A stretch of 64,000 nucleotides of DNA from assembly GCF_050296195.1 (NCBI RefSeq), contig NZ_JBNKRB010000012.1. One strand, given 5' to 3'. A program made the translations under genes and the position numbers. Numbering within the stretch: position 1 is the stretch's first letter; every line of letters begins with the position of its first letter. The DNA comes from Gynuella sp050296195. Its GTDB lineage: Bacteria; Pseudomonadota; Gammaproteobacteria; Pseudomonadales; Natronospirillaceae. Positions 36,973 to 46,679 of the stretch are shown here, in pieces. The notes under the pieces were generated by a model. It worked only from the letters and a program-made list of their open reading frames with translations, searched no databases and had not been told where the DNA came from.

Positions 36973-37671
36973 TTACACACTGCCAACCGGGGGCTTATTG
37001 TCCCAGGTAACTTTATCACGTAAATAAACAGGTTCAATCATATCAGCACTGATTGCCGGTGGATTAACCGCGAGGACCCATTTAATCATACATTCAGCAG
37101 TTACCGATATATCCGGATATATGGCAGCAGCATTACTTTTCACAAAATCGGAAAATCTTTCCAGGTACTGCCAACCGGAACCTACACCGACAAAACTGCG
37201 AGCTTCGGAAATCATTTGCAAATCTTCTGGAACGATTACTTTTTCTGTTTCTGCAGGTACAGGTATTCCAAATTCATCCACCTGATGCAAACAGCAATAG
37301 ACCTCACCCATCCTCGCATCAATACACGGCATCACCCATGTTTCTCTGACTTCCGATAACTGCAGAGCCAGCGCAGTCAAATTAGACACTGGATATACAG
37401 GGATGTTCAGGCCAAGCGCCAAACCTTCTGCCACACTTGCACCAATCCTGATTCCAGTAAATGAACCAGGTCCCCGACCAAATACAATACCGGTTAATTG
37501 CTTAAGTGTTGTTTGATGAGAAGACAACAAGTGATCAATGATCGGCAAAAGCTTTTGTGTATGCTGCCTAGATAAACTTTCATGATGAGAGAAAAAACGG
37601 CCATCTCTATATAAACAAACAGAACAATAATCAGAAGAAGTGTCTATACCTAATATTATTTCCACATTCAT
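36973..37671 (-). CDS. tsaB: tRNA threonylcarbamoyladenosine synthesis protein TsaB
   Basis: TsaB partners with TsaD and TsaE to make t6A at position 37 of tRNAs. It has the ASKHA fold with LGIDTSSDYCSVCLY at the N-terminus and the signature FGRGPGSFTGIRIGASVAEGLA. I chose ATG 37671 (MNVEIILG), 232 residues; the longer frame runs back through the terminator at 37713-37742. Confidence 0.93.
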   Translation of the reverse strand: MNVEIILGIDTSSDYCSVCLYRDGRFFSHHESLSRQHTQKLLPIIDHLLSSHQTTLKQLTGIVFGRGPGSFTGIRIGASVAEGLALGLNIPVYPVSNLTALALQLSEVRETWVMPCIDARMGEVYCCLHQVDEFGIPVPAETEKVIVPEDLQMISEARSFVGVGSGWQYLERFSDFVKSNAAAIYPDISVTAECMIKWVLAVNPPAISADMIEPVYLRDKVTWDNKPPVGSV

Positions 37672-37712
37672 GAACCTCGCTTCCAGTATGTGGCGAATAT
37701 TATCACACTCAA

Positions 37713-37742
37713 AAAAAAAGCCCTCGTACGAGGGCTTTTTTT
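37713..37742. terminator. Bidirectional intrinsic terminator
   Basis: A perfect palindrome (AAAAAAAGCCCTCGT / ACGAGGGCTTTTTTT) with A-runs on one side and T-runs on the other lies 16 bases past the stop of the AT-hook protein gene. It works on the minus strand for that gene and separates it from tsaB. Confidence 0.9.
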
Positions 37743-37758
37743 GCAACAAATACAGTAC

Positions 37759-38460
37759 TTATGAAGAAGCTTTGGGCTTACGACCACGAGGACTTTTCTT
37801 GCGAGCCGGAGTTCCTACAGCTTTCTTGGCCATAATTTTTGCCTTGGCCTCTGCTTTTTTAGCCGCAGTCTTAGCTTTGACATCAAGCTTTTTCATGACT
37901 TTTTTGATTTTTGCCGCATCGGCTTTTTTTCTCTGACTGACCCATTTCGCTTCAAATGTAGCCAGTGCTTTTTTCAGATCAGCATCCGCTTTTTCTTTCA
38001 GTTTTGCCTCCATGGCCTCTGCTTTAGCTTTAATTGCTTCAGCAGCAGCTTTACCCTTGGCTTCAGTTGTTGCAATTTTTACTTCAACTTTGGCAGCTTT
38101 AAGGGCATCTTTTGCGTCTTTCAGCTTCGCGGCAGTGACCTTAACCTTTGCACGAGCAGCCTTGGCCGCATTTTTCACAGTGACTGATTTACTACCAGAT
38201 GCTTTCTTCGCCGCAGCAGCAGCTTTTTCTTTTGCTGCTTCTGCCGCTATAGTCTCCTTGGCAACTACTTTTTCCATTTTTTCAACCAGTGCTTCTGCTT
38301 TTTTAACCGCTCCATCTGTTAACACAGGTGAAGTGGCTGCACTGACGGTGGTAGTTGCTTTAGGTTTACGACCACGTTTGGCTCCAGGTTTAGGGCCACG
38401 CTTTACAGCGGTTTTTTTCGCAGTAGTTTTAGTTGCTGCTTTTTTCTTGGCTGCTGGCAT
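37759..38460 (-). CDS. Histone H1-like protein with AT-hooks at both ends
   Basis: The protein has 233 residues, mostly Lys and Ala. AT-hook-like motifs occur near the N-terminus (KRGPKPGAKRGRKPKA, about 20-35) and at the very C-terminus (SPRGRKPKASS). Between them a long, highly charged helical stretch (about 50-215) resembles histone H1 tails and the Pseudomonas AlgP-type proteins. It probably binds A/T-rich DNA and shapes the nucleoid. The ribosome site AGAGGA is good. Antisense reading frames over it are composition artefacts. Confidence 0.8.
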   Translation of the reverse strand: MPAAKKKAATKTTAKKTAVKRGPKPGAKRGRKPKATTTVSAATSPVLTDGAVKKAEALVEKMEKVVAKETIAAEAAKEKAAAAAKKASGSKSVTVKNAAKAARAKVKVTAAKLKDAKDALKAAKVEVKIATTEAKGKAAAEAIKAKAEAMEAKLKEKADADLKKALATFEAKWVSQRKKADAAKIKKVMKKLDVKAKTAAKKAEAKAKIMAKKAVGTPARKKSPRGRKPKASS

Positions 38461-39889
38461 TATTAATTCCTCTTAAAAACATTTTCTTAGCACATAACAA
38501 TTTAGCACAAAAAAACCCGACGAAAAATAATTTCCCAGTATTTTTATAGTTTTCGCGTTACTATTTCAAAATTCCATTACCAAAATTGTAGTTTCAATTG
38601 AGTGAATTTTAAATACTCCAACTAAAATACTATAATAGAACTCATATTCCGAAGCGGTTTTCACCCAAGCTATGATCAACGAACATAGGCTAGCCAAATT
38701 AGACAGAATTATTCCACACGTCATTTAGATAAAAATTTTTCAAAGCCACTTACGTCACAACATAGCCAAGGCACAATATCGGCTTTGAGTCATTGAAATA
38801 AAAAACAGCGATCTTTCTCAACCAACAAATAGCATCATTTTATTCTACAGTAAAAATTCATGCCTTCCGCCAAGATGCGACATACTGAGCGTCACATTAT
38901 TATATCGTTCAAAACAATAGCATTTAGCAAGGAAGTATCTCATACAGCTATCGTCGACTATAAAACAGCTCCACTATTGAGATATAAAAACAATACCCAA
39001 AAGTAAATTTGGAGCCAAAATAGAGTACAGATATATTACAGTGGCTAACAAACTCGAAAATCAGCGCCATCACATTTGCACCTGAATATAGAAAAGTTGC
39101 TTCTGTTACATTGCTGCAGCTGTAGACAAACCATAAAAATAGCTTAGTAACCATTTTAGAATGGTCCAGTTCGGCCAAATGATCAATGAATGTAAATTAT
39201 CAATACCCAAACAATTACAAGCCATCAAATCAAATTAGAGAGAGCAAATTACGAAAAAACTTTCTAGACTCTATTACAAAATAACCTGAGATCTTCCCAA
39301 ATCCATCATCGTCAAAGAAACGTATACTCTGAAAAAACCTCAGGTAGATATAACTACAGCTTAAATGCTGAACCATTCTTCACATTACATACATGAACAT
39401 ATACTTAGAGGTGTCTTTAAAAAAATAGGAATCGTTTGATGCGCACCAGGAAGCACCTTTCGCAAAATTATGGTTTGTTGGCGCAAATGAAGATTACATC
39501 GGATAGGCAGACAACACCCTTTGCGGAAACAGGCTATTTTTCAGAGGACTTTTAGATTAGAACAAAAGATACGATTTTCAATCCCCCTACCTGCTTTACC
39601 CCTCTTTATAACTAATCAGCTGCCTTCATGGTGAAAGCACACAACATAACAGCCAGGAAATCTGATAAATTCAAAAAAAACACCAACCCAAAAAATAGAT
39701 CGTCTTCCCAGGTAGGAACGAAAAATACAATGTTGCGCAAAACGTTTCTTGATACAGCCTTTATTTGATGACTGAGTTAAGTACCCGTGAAGCGAATAGA
39801 GTGGGATTAAAATTAATAGAACAGAATACACAGAACGGGCTTTGACAACACTTTCAAAGATTACCCATAGATCAATATTAAACTCAAAA
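38461..39889. other. A/T-rich region without a convincing gene
   Basis: About 1.4 kb between the AT-hook protein gene and the adk terminator. It is visibly richer in A and T than its surroundings. The longest frames (for example 38948-39178 and 39616-39831, minus) lack ribosome sites and known motifs. I see no tRNA, transposase or long repeat. The right end of the first 100 bases must hold the promoter of the AT-hook protein gene. Confidence 0.6.
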
Positions 39890-39917
39890 AAATAGAGAGT
39901 TTAAAAACTCTCTATTT
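39890..39917 (-). terminator. Terminator after adk
   Basis: An 11-bp perfect stem (AAATAGAGAGT / ACTCTCTATTT) with a 6-base loop, followed on the minus strand by a U-run, lies 24 bases after the adk stop. Confidence 0.8.
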
Positions 39918-39940
39918 AGAAACAATAGATAAAAAGCTGA

Positions 39941-40594
39941 TTATTTTAAGCAGCCAAGTACTTTGCTCTCAATTTCTTTGACATCACCAACACCCTCAAT
40001 ATAACAATATTTAGGCGCATTCTCCGTATCAGCCTCAGCCCAGGATTTATAATAGGAAACTAACGGCTTTGTCTGTTCATGATACACAGAGAGTCTTTTC
40101 TTCACAGTTTCCTCTGTATCATCGGGGCGCTGTATAAGTGATTCCCCCGTTTCATCGTCTTTTCCTTCCACTTTTGGGGGATTGTGTGAAATATGATAAA
40201 CCCGTCCTGAAGGCTCATGGATACGACGACCACTCAAACGTTCAACAATGACATTGTCAGGAACATCAATTTCAACCACGTAATCAATAGATACACCATT
40301 CTCTTTCAGGGCATCTGCCTGCGGAATAGTTCTTGGAAAACCATCAAACAAAAAACCATTTTGACAGTCTTGTTCCTGAATTCGCTCTTTTATCAGGTCG
40401 ATAATGATGTCATCCGATACCAGTCCTCCACTGGTGATTATTTCCTTCACCTTCAAACCAGTTTCAGATTCTGCCTTTACAGCCGCCCTCAACATATCTC
40501 CGGTTGAGATCTGAGGAATATTAAATGTCTGGCAAATAGCTTGTGCCTGTGTGCCCTTACCTGCGCCAGGCGCACCCAATAGAATCACTCTCAT
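39941..40594 (-). CDS. adk: Adenylate kinase
   Basis: This enzyme interconverts ATP + AMP and 2 ADP. The P-loop is GAPGAGKGTQ (about 7-16); the NMP-binding and long LID domains are present (GRRIHEPSGRVYHISHNPPK). I chose ATG 40594 (MRVILLGAP), 217 residues. The LID lacks zinc cysteines, as in other gammaproteobacteria. The ribosome site lies within a short inverted repeat (AGGAG-AAAT-CTCCT) immediately before the start. Confidence 0.95.
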   Translation of the reverse strand: MRVILLGAPGAGKGTQAQAICQTFNIPQISTGDMLRAAVKAESETGLKVKEIITSGGLVSDDIIIDLIKERIQEQDCQNGFLFDGFPRTIPQADALKENGVSIDYVVEIDVPDNVIVERLSGRRIHEPSGRVYHISHNPPKVEGKDDETGESLIQRPDDTEETVKKRLSVYHEQTKPLVSYYKSWAEADTENAPKYCYIEGVGDVKEIESKVLGCLK

Positions 40595-40790
40595 GAGGAG
40601 ATTTCTCCTTAGCATTAATTAAAAAAAACAGTGGAAAAGGTATCCAGACGGTATCCGTTAGATATTTAGAAAATATTCTATATTCTTAATTATTTTAAAG
40701 GTTTATAGGTAAAGATACCTTCCAATCGGACCATTAACAAGGCTACAAAGGTCGAAAACCGTCAGAACCTTTATTATTGGGGCTTAAAAA

Positions 40791-40825
40791 CAAAAGGAGA
40801 TGTGAGGAACTCACATCTCCTTTTG
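40791..40825 (-). terminator. Strong terminator after gspD
   Basis: A perfect 16-bp stem (CAAAAGGAGATGTGAG / CTCACATCTCCTTTTG) with a 3-base loop and a T-rich tail on the minus strand lies 36 bases past the gspD stop. Confidence 0.88.
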
Positions 40826-40860
40826 AAGATCATTGGCAAGCACTAAATTCCAATAACTAC

Positions 40861-42738
40861 TTACTGCTCGGGCATTGAAAACAGCCTTTCAAATGACGGC
40901 GGGGAATTACTTTCTTTATCATACCCTATTCTCATCTCCCACAAACCTCTCAGTTTGGACTCGGAGATCTCGGTAACCTTCTCAGATACAATAGTGGGAC
41001 GGATGAAGACCAGTAAGTTTGTCTTCGTAACAGAACTCGACTTGGAGCGAAACAGAACTCCCAGCCCTGGAATATCACCTAGAAACGGGATTTTCTGAGC
41101 CGATATATTAGTGTCTTCCTGAATCAAACCACCTAATACAATAGTTTGTTGGTCCTGCACGATAACAGACGTTGTAATCTGTCGTTTATTGGTTTGTTTA
41201 TCTGTAGTGCCGCTCGACGAATTGTCTATAACCGATTCCGTCTGCTGGTCTATTTCCATTCTTACATTACCATCATTCTGAACATGCGGAGTTACAGTCA
41301 ATGATGTACCCACATCTTCACGGGTAATAGTTTTGTAGGGAGTTGAATTGGATGTGGTTTGCACAGTTGATTCAAATGGAACCGTCTGGCCAACAAGAAT
41401 ATAGGCCTCACTGTTATCCAGAGTCATAACACTCGGTGTCGAGAGTAGATTCGCCTTGGAATCCGTCTGAATAGCTTTCAGAATAGCTCCCAGATTTAAA
41501 TCCGGAGTGTAAGCTGCAACATTTAAACCATTACTAAGTGTTGGCAGTCCGGTACTCGCGACATTCGCCGCAATACTTGAGATTGTCGAATCACCATCAC
41601 CAAACTGGCTAGCCACAAACGGTGTACCGTTCTCAAGCTCCTGATAGTCACTAACTAACTGAATACCAAGCTCAAATGCATTGCTACTGGATACCTCAAC
41701 GATTGCTGCCTCAATTAACACCTGGGCCCTGGGCACATCAAGTTCATTGATGATTCCCTCCAATTCAGCGAGTACAAAAGGCTCTGCACGTATCACCAAA
41801 GCATTCAAATCTTCATTAGCAAGAATAGCAGTTTCCGTAATTGGCTGAGCAGAGTCCGGAGAACCTTTCTGTGACTGTTCAACCGAACCAGAAAAGCCTG
41901 TCAACAGTTCAGCCATAGAGGTAGCGTTAGCATTATTCAAGAATATAACTTTCGAGCTGGCACTCTGCGTGGTGGGCTTATCCAAACTCTTAATCAGTTT
42001 CTTAATTCGATCACGATAAGCGGCTTCCCCTTTCAGAATAATAGAGTTGCTACGCTCATCTGCCACTACCCTTATTCTGCCAGAAACGGCACGCTTATCA
42101 TTTGCCGCTGCCACTTCCTCTGGTACCAGGCTCTCTAACAGCCCAACAATATTTCCGACCCATGCTTCTTCCAGAGGAACAACCTCAATCTCTTCACTAT
42201 TTAGAATATCAAGAGACTGAATAATAGTTTCTATTCGTTCGATGTTGTACGCAGTATCGCTGATAATGATCGCGTTAGCTGAGCTGACAGCCGCCAAATG
42301 ACCATACTTGGCAACCATAGGACGTAAAATAGGTACAAGCTCAGTGGCTAGCCGGTTTTGGACAAAAATCACTCTTGTTACAATCTTTTGCCCCTTGGCA
42401 AGATCTTTCAGGTCAACATCTAGCCCAATGGACTTAACATCAGCCTGTTTCACAATTTTGACAATGCCATCCTGCTGAACAGCTGAATATCCATGAATAT
42501 CCAGAATGGAAAGAAATACTTCATATATTCCTTTTTTCCCAAGCTTCTCATTGGATATAACAGTAATTCTGCCTTTGACTGTAGGATCAACAACGAAGGT
42601 TTTACCAGTTATTTCTGCCACTTGCTCGACAAACGTACGAATGTCAGCATCTTTCAAATTGATGGTCCAGGAATCTTCCGCAACCACATATGCAGACATG
42701 AACCATAACAGCAATATAAGTAGTTTTTTCTTTAACAC
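40861..42738 (-). CDS. gspD: Type II secretion secretin GspD
   Basis: This is the outer-membrane pore of the type II secretion system. A signal peptide (about 1-20) is followed by the N0 domain (WTINLKDADIRTFVEQVAEITGKTFVVDP), N1-N3 ring domains, and the secretin core with VPFLGDIPGLGVLFRS and FIRPTI near the end. It has 625 residues. The start is GTG at 42738 with AGGG 7 bases upstream. A low-complexity loop (about 355-385) lies in N3/core. It is the last gene of gspN-gspC-gspD. Confidence 0.94.
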   Translation of the reverse strand: MLKKKLLILLLWFMSAYVVAEDSWTINLKDADIRTFVEQVAEITGKTFVVDPTVKGRITVISNEKLGKKGIYEVFLSILDIHGYSAVQQDGIVKIVKQADVKSIGLDVDLKDLAKGQKIVTRVIFVQNRLATELVPILRPMVAKYGHLAAVSSANAIIISDTAYNIERIETIIQSLDILNSEEIEVVPLEEAWVGNIVGLLESLVPEEVAAANDKRAVSGRIRVVADERSNSIILKGEAAYRDRIKKLIKSLDKPTTQSASSKVIFLNNANATSMAELLTGFSGSVEQSQKGSPDSAQPITETAILANEDLNALVIRAEPFVLAELEGIINELDVPRAQVLIEAAIVEVSSSNAFELGIQLVSDYQELENGTPFVASQFGDGDSTISSIAANVASTGLPTLSNGLNVAAYTPDLNLGAILKAIQTDSKANLLSTPSVMTLDNSEAYILVGQTVPFESTVQTTSNSTPYKTITREDVGTSLTVTPHVQNDGNVRMEIDQQTESVIDNSSSGTTDKQTNKRQITTSVIVQDQQTIVLGGLIQEDTNISAQKIPFLGDIPGLGVLFRSKSSSVTKTNLLVFIRPTIVSEKVTEISESKLRGLWEMRIGYDKESNSPPSFERLFSMPEQ

Positions 42739-42776
42739 TGAATATCCCTCATCCTTCTACTAAAAGGAGATCCTCA

Positions 42777-43655
42777 TTAAAATCTTGGAATTGAATGATA
42801 AATGGTAAACCTTCGGCTACCACGTTGAATCTCGATTTTTACATCGCCACCAGCAATCACCTGGTCAACCATCGATTGGTCCTGGCTAATATTACCGACA
42901 GGATTGTCATTTACAGCAACTACAACATCACCAGCTCTCAATCCAAGAGCCATCAGTTGCCTGGCTCTCCTGGTTACCCGGTAACCATCATTAGTCACCT
43001 CAAGCCCCATTCGATTTACCAGTCCCTGTGGGTCATTCATGGCCTCATCCCTAATAGATGACACCATATGTTCTACCGCTTGTTCCATTGGAGACGAGTT
43101 ATTATTTTCAAATTGATCAACAATATCATTGTTCATCCTGCCAGCACTGACAAATGTCTGATCACTCGGACGATCTTCAAACCGTAACGTTTCATGCTGG
43201 CGATTCCTTTCAAGTATGACTCGGTCCTCAAAAACCTGAACCAACTTCGCTTGCCCGAAAATGTCATCATTAACATGAAAATATTCACCATCAGCTTTTT
43301 TCTTGGCAATCACTGCCGTTCCAAGCATCGGATCCTCGGTAGCAAATACACCCTGAAGCTCTAGACTTAAACGCGTGTCAGGCGCATCTTCTATGACGGC
43401 AGTTTCCAACGGTGCCTCTTCCTTAGCTTCACCGAATAGGTGGGCGCTGGGTAAACGACTACCAACTTCATTAACGGTATTTGAAGCCCTCATAGAACCT
43501 TCTGTTTTTAATACAGGAACAAGCACCTCTGGCGGAGGTGAAATAAACGCCCATGTTGCCAGCGCACCCCATCTAGCCACTAATACTACAACCACCATTA
43601 TCAACCAGGGCATCAATTTCGATGAAATGGTTAACACCAGTTTAGAAGACACCAT
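42777..43655 (-). CDS. gspC: Type II secretion protein GspC
   Basis: This inner-membrane protein links the inner-membrane platform to the secretin. It has one membrane helix (about 15-38), the homology region (about 85-160: LELQGVFATEDPMLGTAVIA...), and a C-terminal PDZ-like domain (about 215-290: ALGLRAGDVVVAVNDNPVG). It has 292 residues. It lies 38 bases before gspD. Confidence 0.88.
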   Translation of the reverse strand: MVSSKLVLTISSKLMPWLIMVVVVLVARWGALATWAFISPPPEVLVPVLKTEGSMRASNTVNEVGSRLPSAHLFGEAKEEAPLETAVIEDAPDTRLSLELQGVFATEDPMLGTAVIAKKKADGEYFHVNDDIFGQAKLVQVFEDRVILERNRQHETLRFEDRPSDQTFVSAGRMNNDIVDQFENNNSSPMEQAVEHMVSSIRDEAMNDPQGLVNRMGLEVTNDGYRVTRRARQLMALGLRAGDVVVAVNDNPVGNISQDQSMVDQVIAGGDVKIEIQRGSRRFTIYHSIPRF

Positions 43656-43658
43656 GCA

Positions 43659-44393
43659 CTAAAATACCTTTTGTTTAGAGCTGAATATGACATCCTGATT
43701 GCCGGTCGGCCATGCCTCCTTGGCAACCTCCACTATATGCTTGTGTATATTCACGATCATCCAGCCATCAGCCTGTAGTTCACCTGAAACAATAGGCTTA
43801 GCCTCTTTATCCCGAATTGAGAATGTCGTTTTATCAGCTACTGGTGTTGCAATTATGTCCATAGCAGGAATATCACGTGTATGCATATCCCGGCCAACTG
43901 GATATCGTACATCACCACCAGTCCAGTTCGCTTTTGCATCGATGTCAGACACAACACCAGTGTAAGTTCCCTGGAATGAAACCGTTTCCACCCAAAGGCG
44001 CCCGGACACACTCAACTTATATCCACTCAAATAAGGATTTACTAACTTATCTTCCAGATAACCATGCAAATCGCGCACTTTAAACCCGGAGAATTCGGCA
44101 GAAAAGTGACCACTTACATCAGCAACGGGATTGGTAATTGTTATATCACCTGCAACGCTGGCCATTAGCAGACTTGCCGGATTTATGTGCCATTTAACCG
44201 TCGCCATTTCTCGGTTGAAAGAGATATTGCCACTACCTTGCCACAAAGTCCCATTTAAATTACTTATCTTTATATTCCGGACCTGCAAGTGAGGAGAAAC
44301 CTGTTCCCATATAAAAATCACAGGTGTATTAACCAGCGCAAACAGCAGGTATAAAACAAAAAACAGGGGAATCCATATCCGGGCTTTCAACAT
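43659..44393 (-). CDS. gspN: Type II secretion protein GspN
   Basis: The protein has 244 residues, with one N-terminal membrane helix (about 8-28) followed by an AsmA-like/GspN repeat domain (LNGTLWQGSGNISFN...). GspN is present in only some type II systems and its role is unclear. It lies 3 bases from gspC. The remaining gsp genes (E-M) are not in the window. Confidence 0.82.
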   Translation of the reverse strand: MLKARIWIPLFFVLYLLFALVNTPVIFIWEQVSPHLQVRNIKISNLNGTLWQGSGNISFNREMATVKWHINPASLLMASVAGDITITNPVADVSGHFSAEFSGFKVRDLHGYLEDKLVNPYLSGYKLSVSGRLWVETVSFQGTYTGVVSDIDAKANWTGGDVRYPVGRDMHTRDIPAMDIIATPVADKTTFSIRDKEAKPIVSGELQADGWMIVNIHKHIVEVAKEAWPTGNQDVIFSSKQKVF

Positions 44394-44538
44394 TTAGTAA
44401 TAATCTTTTGTAGACAATAGTTCAAGATAATCAACAAGATACCACATTTATTTAAAAACAAGTGTATTTCCTCGCAATGGTTTACCAAAATAAGATTCAC
44501 TTCGCACTGCTAGAAAACTTATTACACTACCCACATAA

Positions 44539-44566
44539 AAAAAGCCCGCAGACATGCGGGCTTTTT
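44539..44566 (-). terminator. Terminator after groEL
   Basis: A 12-bp perfect stem (AAAAAGCCCGCA / TGCGGGCTTTTT) with a 4-base loop lies 20 bases past the groEL stop, with T-runs on both strands. Confidence 0.9.
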
Positions 44567-44586
44567 GGGTTAACTGAGCCAGTGGA

Positions 44587-46242
44587 TTACATCATTCCAC
44601 CCATTCCGCCCATTCCGCCCATACCACCCATTCCGCCCATATCAGCACCGGCGGCTGGTTGCTCTTCAGGTAAGTCAGTAACCATCGCTTCAGTGGTAAT
44701 CATCAGACCAGCCACAGAAGATGCAGCTTGCAAAGCAGTACGGGTTACTTTGGCTGGGTCAATAATACCCATTTCAACCATATCACCATACTCTCCGCTA
44801 CCGGCATTGTAACCAAAGTTACCTGAACCGTCTTTCACTTTAGACAGAACAACAGCGGCTTCTTCACCTGCATTGTCAACAATTTGACGTAAAGGAGCTT
44901 CCATCGCACGCAGAGCCAGATTAATACCAACATTCTGGTCTTCATTATCGCCAACCAACTCTGACACCATAGAAGTTGCACGAACAAGTGCCACACCGCC
45001 ACCAGGAACAACACCTTCTTCAACCGCTGCACGGGTAGCATGCAATGCATCATCAACGCGAGCTTTCTTCTCTTTCATTTCAACTTCAGTGGCTGCGCCG
45101 ACTTTAATAACAGCTACACCACCAGCCAGTTTAGCAACACGCTCCTGAAGCTTTTCTTTATCGTAGTCTGAAGTAGACTGTTCGATTTCTGCACGAATCT
45201 GTTCTACACGTGCTTTGATATCGGCTTCAGATCCCGCTCCATCAACCACTGTAGTATTTTCTTTGGTCAGAGCAATGCGTTTTGCTGACCCCAGGTGCTC
45301 AAGAGTAGTACTTTCGAGACTCAGACCGACTTCTTCAGAAATTACGGTACCACCAGTCAGGATAGCCAGATCTTGCAGCATAGCCTTACGACGATCACCA
45401 AATCCAGGAGCCTTTGCAGCAGCAACTTTAACAATACCGCGCATATTGTTCACGACCAAAGTCGCCAAGGCCTCACCCTCAACATCTTCAGCAATGATCA
45501 TCAACGGACGACTTGCTTTAGCCACACCTTCCAACACAGGGATCAGATCGCGAATATTGGAAATTTTCTTATCAACCAAAAGGATGTAAGGGTTTTCCAG
45601 CTCTGCAGTCATGGACTCCTGATTAGTAATGAAATATGGAGACAGGTAACCGCGGTCAAACTGCATACCTTCCACAACGTCCAGCTCATCAGCGAAACCA
45701 CTGCCTTCTTCAACAGTAATGACACCTTCCTGACCAACCCTTTCCATCGCTTTGGCAATCAAATCACCAATTGTCGCATCAGAATTGGCAGAAATAGTGC
45801 CAACCTGAGCAATCGCTTTGGAATCAGTACATGGCACAGAAATTTTCTTTAATTCTTCAACAACTGCCGCAGATGCTTTGTCGATACCTCTTTTGAGGTC
45901 CATCGGGTTCATGCCTGCTGCTACTGCTTTAAGACCTTCAGTTACAAAAGCCTGAGCAAGAACGGTTGCCGTAGTCGTACCATCACCGGCTTCATCATTG
46001 GCTTTGGATGCAACTTCTTTAACCATCTGCGCACCCATGTTTTCGAACTTGTCTTTCAGCTCGATCTCTTTCGCAACAGAAACACCGTCTTTAGTTACCG
46101 CTGGAGCACCAAACGACTTGTCCAGGACAACGTTACGGCCTTTAGGTCCCAAGGTCACTTTAACTGCATCTGCCAGCAGGTTTACACCTGTTAACATTTT
46201 TGCACGAGCAGAATTACCGAACTTAACGTCTTTAGCTGCCAT
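44587..46242 (-). CDS. groEL: Chaperonin GroEL
   Basis: This is the 60-kDa chaperonin, a double heptameric ring that folds proteins with ATP and GroES. It has 551 residues starting MAAKDVKFGNSARAKML; the ATP-binding segments are GPKGRNVVLDKSFG and DGTTTATVLAQ. The C-terminus is an extended GGM repeat (five MGG units then MM). It forms an operon with groES. Confidence 0.98.
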   Translation of the reverse strand: MAAKDVKFGNSARAKMLTGVNLLADAVKVTLGPKGRNVVLDKSFGAPAVTKDGVSVAKEIELKDKFENMGAQMVKEVASKANDEAGDGTTTATVLAQAFVTEGLKAVAAGMNPMDLKRGIDKASAAVVEELKKISVPCTDSKAIAQVGTISANSDATIGDLIAKAMERVGQEGVITVEEGSGFADELDVVEGMQFDRGYLSPYFITNQESMTAELENPYILLVDKKISNIRDLIPVLEGVAKASRPLMIIAEDVEGEALATLVVNNMRGIVKVAAAKAPGFGDRRKAMLQDLAILTGGTVISEEVGLSLESTTLEHLGSAKRIALTKENTTVVDGAGSEADIKARVEQIRAEIEQSTSDYDKEKLQERVAKLAGGVAVIKVGAATEVEMKEKKARVDDALHATRAAVEEGVVPGGGVALVRATSMVSELVGDNEDQNVGINLALRAMEAPLRQIVDNAGEEAAVVLSKVKDGSGNFGYNAGSGEYGDMVEMGIIDPAKVTRTALQAASSVAGLMITTEAMVTDLPEEQPAAGADMGGMGGMGGMGGMGGMM

Positions 46243-46301
46243 TATTTTTTTCCTTTCAAAGAATTCAATTAACCAATTAACTTTACACTAGGAGCAGAGC
46301 T

Positions 46302-46592
46302 TTACTTTTCCAACACACCAAAAATGTCGGACTCGCTCATCATTAGAAGCTCTTCGCCGTCAATTTTTACAACCTGCCCGGCATACTGGCCAAATACCAC
46401 TGTGTCACCCACTTTTACATCCAGAGGTCTCACCTCTCCATTTTCCAGTATGCGACCATTACCCACTGCAAGAACTTCCCCCTGCTGTGGTTTTTCCTTG
46501 GCGGACCCTGGTAGTACAATGCCGCCAGCTGTAGTGGTTTCTTCTTCCATACGGCGTACCACAACGCGATCATGCAAAGGACGGATATTCAT
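46302..46592 (-). CDS. groES: Co-chaperonin GroES
   Basis: This is the 10-kDa lid of GroEL. It has 96 residues, MNIRPLHDRVVVRRMEEE at the start and the mobile loop ETTTAGGIVLPGSAKEKP. It is the first gene of groESL. Confidence 0.98.
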   Translation of the reverse strand: MNIRPLHDRVVVRRMEEETTTAGGIVLPGSAKEKPQQGEVLAVGNGRILENGEVRPLDVKVGDTVVFGQYAGQVVKIDGEELLMMSESDIFGVLEK

Positions 46593-46639
46593 TGACCGTT
46601 TCTCCTGTCAAATATGATTTGTAATAAAGTTATTTAAGA

Positions 46640-46657
46640 GACTCTCTACAGAGAGTC
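46640..46657 (-). promoter_or_regulatory. Hairpin in the groES leader
   Basis: A perfect 7-bp stem (GACTCTC / GAGAGTC) with a 4-base loop lies between the groES promoter and start. It is not the CIRCE element (TTAGCACTC-N9-GAGTGCTAA). It may stabilise the mRNA. Confidence 0.4.
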
Positions 46658-46679
46658 ATGTTGATTTTGACTTCCCCGA

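Noticed and set aside
38012..38476. Long Ala/Ser/Phe-rich frame on the plus strand
   Set aside because: It is the antisense of the Lys/Ala-rich AT-hook protein; the composition alone keeps the frame open.
38948..39178. 76-residue hydrophobic frame on the minus strand
   Set aside because: TTG start, no ribosome site, no motif, in an A/T-rich region where hydrophobic frames arise by chance.
39439..39555. 38-codon plus-strand frame
   Set aside because: Too short, no clear ribosome site and no recognisable sequence.
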